Source: Polyangiaceae bacterium (GTDB lineage Bacteria; Myxococcota_A; Polyangia; Polyangiales; Polyangiaceae). From it: a DNA stretch of 64,000 bases. A model generated the notes under the pieces. It saw only the letters and a program-made list of their open reading frames with translations, had not been told where the DNA came from and made no database searches. Positions 54,001 to 61,184 of the stretch are shown here, one piece after another. Both the position numbers and the translations under genes were made by a program. The stretch's first letter is position 1, and every line of letters starts with the position of its first letter. The DNA lies in NCBI GenBank assembly GCA_013361525.1, contig JABFXY010000192.1, positions 1 through 64,000 of the forward strand, written 5' to 3'.

Positions 54001-55667
54001 TCCGGGCCGATCGCCGTCGCGAGGCTCGTGACGAGCTTCTCCCGAATGGCGTCGAGCGGCGGGTTCGTCACCTGCGCGAACAGCTGCTTGAAATAGTCCG
54101 ACAGCGGCCGCGGTCGATTCGACAACACGGCGAGCGCCGCGTCGTTGCCCATCGAGCCCATCGCCTCTTCACCGCGCGTCGCCATCGGCGCGACGAGGAC
54201 GCGGAGCTCTTCCTCCGAGACGCCGAATGCCGCGAGGGAACGCTCGAGATCGTCGCCTGCGAGCTTCGGCACCTCGGCCCCGCGAGGGAGTGTGTCCAGC
54301 GGCACGAGGTTGTCGGTCAGCCACTGTCCGTACGGCTTTTCGGTGGCGATCTGCCTCTTTATCTCGGCATCCGGCACGATGCGGCCTTGCTCGAGATCGA
54401 CGAGGAACATGTGGCCCGGCATCAACCGGCCTTTTTCGACGATGTCCTCGGGACGTACATCGGCGACGCCGCTCTCGCTCGCGAGGATGACGAGGTCGTC
54501 GGACGTGACCCAATACCGACCAGGTCGCAGGCCGTTTCGATCGAGGACGGCGCCGACGCTTCGTCCGTCGGTGAAGCAGACGCAGGCGGGGCCGTCCCAC
54601 GGCTCCATCAAACACGCGTGGTACTGGTAGAACGCGCGTAGCTCGGGGCTGATCGCGTCGTTGTGCTCCCACGCTTCGGGCAAGAGCATCATGACGGCGT
54701 GCGGCAGGCTCCGCCCCGCGCGAACCAGAAGCTCGAGCACGCTGTCCAGACAGGCCGAGTCGGACAGGCCCTCGTGCACGATCGGCAGGATCTTCTCGAT
54801 GTCCGCGCCCAGCTCCGGGCTCGCGAGCAGCGCCTCGCGGGCGCGCATCCAGTTCACGTTGCCGCGCAGCGTGTTGATCTCTCCGTTGTGCGCGATGAGG
54901 TGATACGGGTGCGCGAGCTCCCAGCTGGGGAACGTGTTCGTCGAGAACCGCGAGTGGAACATCGCGAGCGCGCTCTCGGTCCGCGGATCCTCCAAATCGG
55001 AGAAGTAGTCGCGCACCTGGGCGGGCGTGAGCATGCCCTTGTACGCGAGCGTCCTCGAGGAGAGGCTCGGCACGTGGAAGTAGCGGCGATCGTCGATGCC
55101 CGTGGACTTGATCGTCGCTTGGAAGCGCTTGCGCGCGACGTAGAGCTTCCGCTCGAACGTCGCTTCATCCATCGTGTCGGTCGCAGGCGCGACGAAGACG
55201 TGATCCATCGTCGGCTCGACGCTGCGCGCGGTGGCGCCGATGGTTCGGTTGTCCGTCGGCACGCGGCGCCAGCCGAGGAGCTTCATCCCCTCTTGGCGAA
55301 GGACCATCGCGAAGATGAGCCGCGCCAGCGCCGTCGCTTCCGATTGCTGCGACCCGAGGAACAGGCCGACTGCGTATTTGCCGGCCGCCGGCAATTGCTG
55401 CAGCGGGCGCTTCGTCTCCGGATCTTCGATGCGACCCAGCGCACACTCGCGTTGGAACAGGCGATCGGGCAGCTGAATCAGAATGCCCGCACCGTCCCCC
55501 GTGTTCTCCTCTGCGCCTGTCGCCGCGCGATGCTCGAGACGATCGAGCGCTGTCAGCCCGGCCTCGACGATCGAATGAGAGGCCTCGCCTCGGACGTGGG
55601 CAATGAAGCCGACACCACAAGCGTCTCGCTCGAAGCGCGGGTCGTGGAGGGGAGCGCAAACGTTCAT
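51009..55667 (-). CDS. gltB: Glutamate synthase large subunit
   Basis: A 1552-residue GltB. The start ATG at 55667 gives a 16-residue propeptide ahead of nucleophile Cys17 (RDACGVGFIAHV), the glutaminase residue exposed after cleavage. Domains in order: class II glutaminase (to about 430), central linker domain, FMN-binding synthase domain (with GEGGEDRRRF and SGHDGGTGASPL), a [3Fe-4S] cluster CVMMRVCHLDTCPVG near 1160, and the GXGXG C-terminal helix (GGRIAVRPP; GRNFAAGMSGG). It uses glutamine and 2-oxoglutarate to make two glutamates. It is the first gene of the gltBD operon. Confidence 0.97.
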   Translation of the reverse strand: MNVCAPLHDPRFERDACGVGFIAHVRGEASHSIVEAGLTALDRLEHRAATGAEENTGDGAGILIQLPDRLFQRECALGRIEDPETKRPLQQLPAAGKYAVGLFLGSQQSEATALARLIFAMVLRQEGMKLLGWRRVPTDNRTIGATARSVEPTMDHVFVAPATDTMDEATFERKLYVARKRFQATIKSTGIDDRRYFHVPSLSSRTLAYKGMLTPAQVRDYFSDLEDPRTESALAMFHSRFSTNTFPSWELAHPYHLIAHNGEINTLRGNVNWMRAREALLASPELGADIEKILPIVHEGLSDSACLDSVLELLVRAGRSLPHAVMMLLPEAWEHNDAISPELRAFYQYHACLMEPWDGPACVCFTDGRSVGAVLDRNGLRPGRYWVTSDDLVILASESGVADVRPEDIVEKGRLMPGHMFLVDLEQGRIVPDAEIKRQIATEKPYGQWLTDNLVPLDTLPRGAEVPKLAGDDLERSLAAFGVSEEELRVLVAPMATRGEEAMGSMGNDAALAVLSNRPRPLSDYFKQLFAQVTNPPLDAIREKLVTSLATAIGPEGNLLDPRPESARLVLCQTPFLDNDEMSRFKRIAAMFSTDAAAPPSAPADQPPSLSQFGVTVLDMTFPVADGDEGLEPALVALFAKADNAIANGSKVLVLSDRGVTASRAPIPALLAVAGLHNHLVRERKRTRVTMVVETGWVREIHQAALLVGFGASAINPYLILDTLPTLERRGLVKREGGAPSPTDAELGKRYLTAIEKGVVKVMSKMGISTIASYRGAQIFEAIGLAKELVDRYFTHTPSRIGGIGVRDVAQAALRHHAEAFARPAVRLPIAGEYQWRRDGELHLFNPDTVYLLQHATKSKRREIFASYARNVNEQNERRGTLRSLFAFKTAGREPIPLEEVEAIEAILPRFATGAMSFGSISAEAHETLAIAMNRIGGRSNSGEGGEDRRRFVPDANGDRRRSAIKQVASARFGVTSEYLVDADELQIKMAQGAKPGEGGQLPGSKVYPWIAEVRHATPGVGLISPPPHHDIYSIEDLAELIFDLRAANPRARISVKLVAEVGVGTVAAGVVKAKSDVVLVSGHDGGTGASPLTSIKHAGAPWELGLAEAQQVLVKNRLRDRVVLQVDGQMKTGRDVVVAALLGAEEYGFSTAPLVVMGCVMMRVCHLDTCPVGIATQNPELRERFTGQADHVVSFFQFIAEEVRELMAELGFRTMDEMIGRVDLLEVAPSSGNAAKLDLSAIVDAGHLEIGEPISSAAGKRRTGAGTQSCPPSSRSVPLVERMAALAYPAVTGRTPVRERLRVTNRDRAVGTRLGSEVTRKYGAEGLPEDTIFFELEGSAGQSLGAFLPRGITLVCEGDANDYVGKGLSGGRIAVRPPRAARFVAERNVIAGNVVLYGATSGQAYFRGRVGERFAVRNSGAIAVTEGCGDHGCEYMTGGRVVVLGTTGRNFAAGMSGGIAFVLDVDGRFRSRHNPEMVALRAVDEDDATWLEKTLREHLALTDSEVARALLQDFTSSIERFVKVVPYEYERAQRQRAEAERKAASGLVAAE

Positions 55668-55831
55668 CGATAGAGCCTCGGAAGCGTGACGCAGTATGTC
55701 ACCCAACGCGCCGCGTCGGTCGAAATCTTTGGCCGAACCTCACAAACGCCCGCATCGAGCGCAACTGTAATGACGCGCCGTCCCCAATGTGAGGGCATGT
55801 GTGGCGCTCCTGCACCGGACTTTCGGCCTGT

Positions 55832-55907
55832 GTCCGCACAGGCGTGGGTGCCCGTGCGAGCGCAGCGAAGCACCCCCATTGGGCGGGACCCACGCCGTCG
55901 TGCGGAC
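55832..55907. repeat. Long hairpin-forming inverted repeat between gltB and gpx
   Basis: The left arm GTCCGCAC (55832-55839) and GGCGTGGGT (55841-55849) pairs with ACCCACGCC (55888-55896) and GTGCGGAC (55900-55907). The two arms form about 17 base pairs, interrupted by a 1-base and a 3-base bulge. The 38-base loop can itself pair (GCCC with GGGC; GTGC with GCAC). It lies in the 311-bp divergent gap, which has no other gene. It could be a leader RNA for gltB on the minus strand, a protein-binding cruciform, or a dispersed repeat. Confidence 0.6.
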
Positions 55908-55978
55908 GCGAGAAAGCATTGTGACGGATGTACTCAGGCGTGACAGATCTTGGTCTCCTGGGAGGTGGAGACACGACG

Positions 55979-56458
55979 ATGAGCACGCTCTACGAGCATC
56001 GCGTGCGCACCCTCGAGGGCGCGGAGACGACCCTCGAGCCGTATCGCGGCAAGGTTCTGCTCATCGTCAACACCGCGAGCCAATGCATCTTCACGCGCCA
56101 ATACGACGGCCTCGAGAAGCTCTATGCGCGTTATCGCGAACGCGGTTTCGTCGTCCTCGGATTTCCTTGCAATCAGTTCGCCGAACAAGAGCCCGGCACG
56201 AGTGAGGACATCGCGAAGTTCTGCGAGCTCAAGTACCAGGTCAGTTTCCCGCTGTTCGAAAAGATCGACGTGCGTGGCGACGGCGCCCATCCGCTGTTCC
56301 AAGACTTGATGGATCGCGGCCGCGGGATCTTCGGGACCAGAGTCATCAAATGGAACTTCACGAAGTTCCTCGTCTGTCGCCGGGGGAAGTCGGTGCTCAG
56401 ATTCGCGCCGATCACCACGCCTGCCGAGCTTCGCGACGAGCTCGAGCTCTTGCTCTAG
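55979..56458 (+). CDS. Glutathione peroxidase-family thiol peroxidase
   Basis: A 159-residue GPx-fold peroxidase, starting at the ATG at 55979 behind GGAGGTGGAG. Catalytic Cys in NTASQCIFTRQYDGL, Gln in GFPCNQFAEQEPG, Trp in KWNFTKFLV. The resolving cysteine typical of thioredoxin-dependent members appears as FCELKYQ. The canonical NVASKCGFTPQY has changed at several places (CIFTRQ). It reduces peroxides in the cytoplasm. It is divergent from gltB across the structured gap. Confidence 0.92.
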   Translation: MSTLYEHRVRTLEGAETTLEPYRGKVLLIVNTASQCIFTRQYDGLEKLYARYRERGFVVLGFPCNQFAEQEPGTSEDIAKFCELKYQVSFPLFEKIDVRGDGAHPLFQDLMDRGRGIFGTRVIKWNFTKFLVCRRGKSVLRFAPITTPAELRDELELLL

Positions 56459-56528
56459 AAGGGTTTCGCCGTTCCGGCGAAACCCGGCCCCGGGCTTCAG
56501 GCTTCGGGCAAATCCCAGAAGGCCGCCG

Positions 56529-58166
56529 CTACAGCCCGCACTTGGCGATCTGCTCCGAGCAATCGCCGTTGTCGACGTGCGGAGCCATGCAGCCGGCGAA
56601 CGCGTCCCACTCGGCGCCGCACTCGACGGCGATACACCGCGCGGCCGTCTTCTCGCAGCCCGAGACGCAGCTCTGCAGGGCGAGGCCGTCCGCCGCGCAA
56701 TACGCGGGCGCGCAGGAGAAGATGGCCGGGAACAGACAAGACGCGCACTGACCACCTCCGGTCGTCGCGCACTCGAACAGGCACGGACCATCGCTGTCGG
56801 AACAGCTCGCCATACAATCGGTGTAAGCGCCGCACCGGAAATCGGGCGTATCGAACGGGACCTGGAGGAACAGATACGCGAGGCACATCTCGTCGAGCGT
56901 GTTCTCGCCCCACGTCACGTCCTCCGGCGTACGAGGCATTCCGTCGACGAGCGGCTGGTTCGCTTGGGAGTTGTCGTAGGTGCACTGCACGCGGACGCCG
57001 TCACCCTTCTTCAGCTCCAACGAGGCCGACTCGGGAATCGTGTATTGCTGTTGCCAGTGAAAGTCCCAATCGGGGATGTCGACGACACATTGCGCGTCGG
57101 CCCCGGCGGGCTCGTGGCTCACGCTGATTTGGGTTCCGAGCGTGTGCATGTGCGGCGTTACGCCGACGAGCTTGGCGTCGATCGGCATTCGGTAGAGGCG
57201 CTCTTGCACGCTCGCCTCGTCGAAGGCGTCGATTTGCATCGCAAGGTGCGCGAGGGGGATCGATTCGATGCGGAACGACGGGGCTTCTGGGCGGGTCCAG
57301 AGCTTCACCGTCGTGCGGTCCGGCGGTGCGCCGGTTCCGGCACCGAGCGCCAGCGTGTTGTAGTGCATCTGAAGCACCAGCTTCGACCCGGCGGGAACGA
57401 CCGCGGCGCTGTCGGCGGGCGCGCCGGTCGGCACACTGCCCGGTACCCATCCTCCCAGCGTCGAGAGGACCCCTCCGCCGGGGCCGCCGAAACACGTATA
57501 TCCGATACCCTCGTCGTCCTCGTCCAAACCGCGAATCGTCTGCTCGAGATCCGGCGGAATGACGTAGATGAGGGCGTGGTGCGCAATCGGTAGAACACCG
57601 GGCACGACGGTCGATCCGACGACGTACGTCTCCGCGTCGAAGTCGTACGGAAGGATGAAACACCGATAGTCGTCGGAGGCCTCGCTGCTCGCGACGTAGT
57701 CGTCCTCCGGCGTGAGCTCGATCGTCGGCTCGCCGAGATCCGGCGCGGAGGGGCCATCTTCGAGCGGAACGAAGTCGGCCTCGTCGCCGACGGCGAACTT
57801 GTTGTCGGACCAAGCGCGAAAGACAGCTCGCTCGTCCTCGGTCAGGCGCCTTTCATAAGCGAGCTCGTGGCAATCGTCGGCGGGCATCCACGGGGGCATC
57901 CGACCCGCGTCGACCGCGGCCACCGCCGCGGCCGCCCAAGACGGCGTACCGCTTTCGAACATTTCCGCGCTGTACGTGAAGTCGTAAGGTGTAGGCCCGT
58001 CCGCGGTGTGGCAGCTCGTGCAGCTTCGTTCGATGAGCGGCCGCACGTCTCGCTGATACGTCACGCCGGACGTCTCTTCGGGACCGGAGTCACCGCAACC
58101 GAGGGCGGCGATCGAAGACGCACAGATCGCGGCGAGGCTTGCGCGAGCGAAGATAGAACACGCCAT
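56529..58166 (-). CDS. Lipoprotein with c-type heme and copper type II monooxygenase domain
   Basis: A 545-residue lipoprotein: lipobox AALGC (Cys24), then a short cytochrome c module with CTSCH at 49-53 and a possible distal Met in GRMPPWMP. From about 130 it is similar to copper type II, ascorbate-dependent monooxygenases (PHM/DBH fold): IAHHALIYVIPPD, VLQMHYNT, VTPHMHTLGTQ, and Met in LDEMC supply Cu sites. The end is Cys-rich (CMASCSDSDGPC--C). The reductant here may come through the heme rather than ascorbate. Substrate unknown. Confidence 0.82.
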   Translation of the reverse strand: MACSIFARASLAAICASSIAALGCGDSGPEETSGVTYQRDVRPLIERSCTSCHTADGPTPYDFTYSAEMFESGTPSWAAAAVAAVDAGRMPPWMPADDCHELAYERRLTEDERAVFRAWSDNKFAVGDEADFVPLEDGPSAPDLGEPTIELTPEDDYVASSEASDDYRCFILPYDFDAETYVVGSTVVPGVLPIAHHALIYVIPPDLEQTIRGLDEDDEGIGYTCFGGPGGGVLSTLGGWVPGSVPTGAPADSAAVVPAGSKLVLQMHYNTLALGAGTGAPPDRTTVKLWTRPEAPSFRIESIPLAHLAMQIDAFDEASVQERLYRMPIDAKLVGVTPHMHTLGTQISVSHEPAGADAQCVVDIPDWDFHWQQQYTIPESASLELKKGDGVRVQCTYDNSQANQPLVDGMPRTPEDVTWGENTLDEMCLAYLFLQVPFDTPDFRCGAYTDCMASCSDSDGPCLFECATTGGGQCASCLFPAIFSCAPAYCAADGLALQSCVSGCEKTAARCIAVECGAEWDAFAGCMAPHVDNGDCSEQIAKCGL

Positions 58167-58274
58167 CGTTCGCAGCTTAAGACAGTCGCGCGGCTGAAAG
58201 TCGAGCTGATCGAATGGAACGCCTTACAAAGGTCAGGGGCTCCCCGCCAGGACGTGTAGGGTGGTCCGCACCAC

Positions 58275-58799
58275 ATGGGCCTGCTCACACCCGAGAAGCT
58301 CGAACAGCTGGTTTCGACAGGCTGCACGAAGTGCCGCGGAAAGCGCCTCAATTTCCAGATGTACGTCGACGCTCGGCTCCCGCTGATGGAGGGCGAGCCC
58401 GTCGGGCGCCTCACGTGGGCGTACGACGGCGAGGCGTTCGTCGATGGGGTCTATTGCGTCGAATGCGCAGCTTGCAACGCGGAGCTCTTCTCAGCCGACG
58501 CGTGCCCGAGATGCCACGCGGACGGTGCGCTCGAGCGGGTGCTCGAGACGGACAACACCTACGACGTCCCGCTGTCGTGTCCGCGGTGCGGTCACCAGGA
58601 AGTCAGCTACTTCGCAATGGTGCCGGCAACGACGAGCTACGAGGGTAAACGCGCGGACAAGGCGCGCACCGACTGCGCGCTCCTCGACCCCGGGTTTCAC
58701 GGATACAAGGCTTCCTGCAAACAGTGCGGCGTCTTCGCCGAGCTGAAGGATCGCTGCATGCTTTGCGACGCCCCCGCGCCGCTGCGCCCGCGGCTCTGA
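58275..58799 (+). CDS. Multi-zinc-ribbon protein
   Basis: A 174-residue protein with six CxxC pairs: CTKC (17-20), CVEC, CPRC, CPRC, CKQC and CMLC. These make about three zinc ribbons. Between the first pairs is a stretch with DARLPLMEGEPVGRL. No nuclease or polymerase signature is visible, and the family is not recognised. It is likely cytoplasmic and nucleic-acid or protein binding. The gene converges with nothing close and stands 108 bp from the divergent copper oxygenase gene. Confidence 0.75.
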   Translation: MGLLTPEKLEQLVSTGCTKCRGKRLNFQMYVDARLPLMEGEPVGRLTWAYDGEAFVDGVYCVECAACNAELFSADACPRCHADGALERVLETDNTYDVPLSCPRCGHQEVSYFAMVPATTSYEGKRADKARTDCALLDPGFHGYKASCKQCGVFAELKDRCMLCDAPAPLRPRL

Positions 58800-58800
58800 G

Positions 58801-58829
58801 GTGCCCAGCTGCCTGGCACAATTGGGCAC
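58801..58829 (+). terminator. Hairpin just after the zinc-ribbon gene
   Basis: GTGCCCA (58801-58807) pairs with TGGGCAC (58823-58829), 2 bases after the stop codon; an alternative inner stem GTGCC/GGCAC is possible. No T-run, so a weak terminator or 3' mRNA protector. Confidence 0.35.
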
Positions 58830-58898
58830 GAGCAGATCGCGTGAACTAGCACTTATCCGAGCAAACCGGTGGGCATCGATCCTGCACGAGGGGCGTCG

Positions 58899-59381
58899 AT
58901 GAACGGCGCAGAGAGCTTCTGTCGGTATTGGGGATTCGCGTTGCTCGTGAGCTTCATCGCTTGCGATGCGCGGATCGAAAATGGGGGCGACGGCAACGGC
59001 GGCGCAGGTGCCGGTGGAGAGGACGCTGCAGGCGGAGAGGACGTGTCGGGCGGAGGACCCCTGGGCGGGGGGCCTCTCGGCGGAGGGCAGTTCGGCGGAT
59101 TCGCGCCCGAACCTGGACCCTACACGCCGCCGACCGGGTGCGAGCTCGTCGAGATCGTTGTCGAGCCGAGCGTCAATTCGCCCACGGACGGGTGCGCGGG
59201 CACGTATCAATGCGACGGCGGTGTCGTCCTCCTCGTCGAATGCGACGGCGAAAATGACGGCACGTACACCAGTCTTTGTACGTGCGACGTGAATGGCTCG
59301 TGGCACGACGGGGGCCTCGTCGAGGGCGAGGGCGAGCCCGCGTGCCTCGCCGGCTTCGCCAATTGCACCGCGCAGAAATGA
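58899..59381 (+). CDS. Small lipoprotein with Gly-rich linker
   Basis: A 160-residue lipoprotein from the ATG at 58899. It has lipobox VSFIAC (Cys22), a 45-residue Gly/Ala/Glu/Asp linker, then a small beta domain of about 65 residues with six cysteines (GCELVEIVVEPSVNSPTDGC; CTCDVNGSWHD). Disulfides and a surface location are likely. No family is recognised. It converges with the acyl-CoA dehydrogenase gene across 21 bases. Confidence 0.65.
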   Translation: MNGAESFCRYWGFALLVSFIACDARIENGGDGNGGAGAGGEDAAGGEDVSGGGPLGGGPLGGGQFGGFAPEPGPYTPPTGCELVEIVVEPSVNSPTDGCAGTYQCDGGVVLLVECDGENDGTYTSLCTCDVNGSWHDGGLVEGEGEPACLAGFANCTAQK

Positions 59382-59402
59382 CGGAGGGCTGCCGAATACT
59401 CG

Positions 59403-61184
59403 TCAAAAAGCGTCGGGCGGGACGCGTGCGTAGCTGTCCTCGCCGTCGACACAGAGCTTCGCGAGGTGGGCGACGCGAGGCAATTCGGTCGTTATCCAAT
59501 ATTGAGCAGCCGCCATCTTGCCGCGGTGAAAGTCGGTATCGCGACCGGATGCGGCGCGCGCTTGGAGCATCCAGGCCCATGCGATGACGACGATCGAGAA
59601 CATTTCGAGGTAATCGGCGCTGTGCAGGAGCATGCCGTCCACGTCGCCGGAGAGCCCCCGCGCGCCGAGCGTCATCGTCGCCTCCGCAATACGATCCGCG
59701 GCGATGCGGAGGGCCTCGGACCACGCTCGGTCGACACCGGCTTCTTCGGCGCGTACACACGACGCTTCGACCTCGTCGCGGAAAAGCCTGAGGGGCAGTC
59801 CCTGCGCGGCGACGACCTTTCGGCCCAGTAGATCGAGGCTTTGAATGCCCGTCGTTCCCTCATGAATCGAATTGAGCTTTTGGTCGCGCAGCCACGCTTC
59901 GACGAGGTATTCGCTCGAGTAGCCGTAGCCACCATGGATCTGCAACGCGAGCGCGTTCGACTCGAAGCCCTTCTCCGCGGGAAAGCTCTTCGCGACCGGC
60001 GTCAGCAGATCGAGCAAATGCTGGGCGCGCGCCCGCTCCTCGGCGTCCGCGCCGTGCGCTGCGACGTCTGCGAACATTGCAGCCCGGGCGATGAGGGTGA
60101 GACCTCCCTCGACGATCGCTTTTTGACGGAGCAGCATCCGGCGCACGTCGGCGTGCTCGATAATGGGAACTTGGGGCGATAGAGGATCTCTCGCTGCGGC
60201 GGCACGGCCCTGGGGCCTGGTGCGCGCGTAGTCGAGTGATTCGAGGTACGCGACCGATGCGGTGGCGACCCCGTTGAGGCCGACCATCAACCGGGCCTCG
60301 TTCATCATTTGGAACATGTACGAAATGCCGCGATGCTCTTTGCCGACGAGCCACCCGCGGCAGTCCCCTCGATCGCCGTACGCCATTGCCAGGCTCGGCA
60401 ACCCACGCCAGCCGATCTTGTGAATCGCTCCGGCCACCGCGACGTCGTTGTCGACCAGCGCGCCACGTTCGAGCCGGAATTTCGGAACCGCAAACAACGA
60501 TACGCCCTTGATCCCGGCCGGCGCGCCTTCGACGCGCGCGAGCGTCATGTGGACGATGTTCTCGGTCAGGTCGTGATCGCCGCCTGAGATGAAGATCTTC
60601 GCCCCACGAATGCGGTACGTGCCGTCCTCGCTCGGTGTCGCGACCGTCGAGACGTCGGCGAGGCTCGAGCCGGCGTGCGGCTCGGTGAGGGCCATCGTCC
60701 CGGTCCAGCGGCCTTCGTAGAGCGCGGGAAGGAACAGCTCCTTCAGCGCGGGATCACCGAACGCCTCGATGAGGTGTCCTGCGCCCGTCGTGAGTCCGAG
60801 ATACCCGAAGGCCGAGAGGTTCCCAGCCATCAAATAGGCATTCGCGAACGTGGCGACGCAGAGAGGCATTTGCTGGCCGCCGACGTCGGCCGGCCGCGTC
60901 GCAGCAATCAGACCCAGCGCCACGAGCTGCGGATAGATATCTCGCATCTTGGCGTGGACGCGGACGCTGCCTTCTTCGAGCTTGGGCGGCGCCTCGTCCA
61001 TCGCGCGGTACGCCGGGAAGAGCACGTCGCGCGCGAGCCGCCGAGCCTCGCGAATGAAGAGGTCGAAGGTATCGCGTCCGTGCTCGGCGAACGCAGGCAG
61101 TGCGCAAAGCCGCTCGACCTCGAGCACCTCGTACAGGAGGAAGTCGACGTCGGCTTCACGCAGGAGCGGGTTGGTGGTGGTCAT
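59403..61184 (-). CDS. Acyl-CoA dehydrogenase, large (DmdC/AidB-like) class
   Basis: A 593-residue acyl-CoA dehydrogenase; the extra C-terminal domain beyond the usual 380 residues places it with DmdC and related members. Features: MALTEPHAGSSLADVSTVAT, KIFISGGDHDLTENIVHM, LDYARTRPQGR, and catalytic Glu in NSIHEGTTGIQSLDLLG after IHGGYGYSSEYLVEAWL. It uses FAD and ETF to desaturate an acyl-CoA thioester. The start ATG at 61184 overlaps the stop of the TPR gene upstream as ATGA, so the two are translated together. The partner genes are unusual for a beta-oxidation enzyme. Confidence 0.93.
   Translation of the reverse strand: MTTTNPLLREADVDFLLYEVLEVERLCALPAFAEHGRDTFDLFIREARRLARDVLFPAYRAMDEAPPKLEEGSVRVHAKMRDIYPQLVALGLIAATRPADVGGQQMPLCVATFANAYLMAGNLSAFGYLGLTTGAGHLIEAFGDPALKELFLPALYEGRWTGTMALTEPHAGSSLADVSTVATPSEDGTYRIRGAKIFISGGDHDLTENIVHMTLARVEGAPAGIKGVSLFAVPKFRLERGALVDNDVAVAGAIHKIGWRGLPSLAMAYGDRGDCRGWLVGKEHRGISYMFQMMNEARLMVGLNGVATASVAYLESLDYARTRPQGRAAAARDPLSPQVPIIEHADVRRMLLRQKAIVEGGLTLIARAAMFADVAAHGADAEERARAQHLLDLLTPVAKSFPAEKGFESNALALQIHGGYGYSSEYLVEAWLRDQKLNSIHEGTTGIQSLDLLGRKVVAAQGLPLRLFRDEVEASCVRAEEAGVDRAWSEALRIAADRIAEATMTLGARGLSGDVDGMLLHSADYLEMFSIVVIAWAWMLQARAASGRDTDFHRGKMAAAQYWITTELPRVAHLAKLCVDGEDSYARVPPDAF

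Noticed and set aside
58808..58825. Possible sigma-54 promoter (TGGCAC then GGGCA)
   Set aside because: The distance between the GG and GC elements is one base short of the strict spacing, and the bases are part of a hairpin. Not supported.
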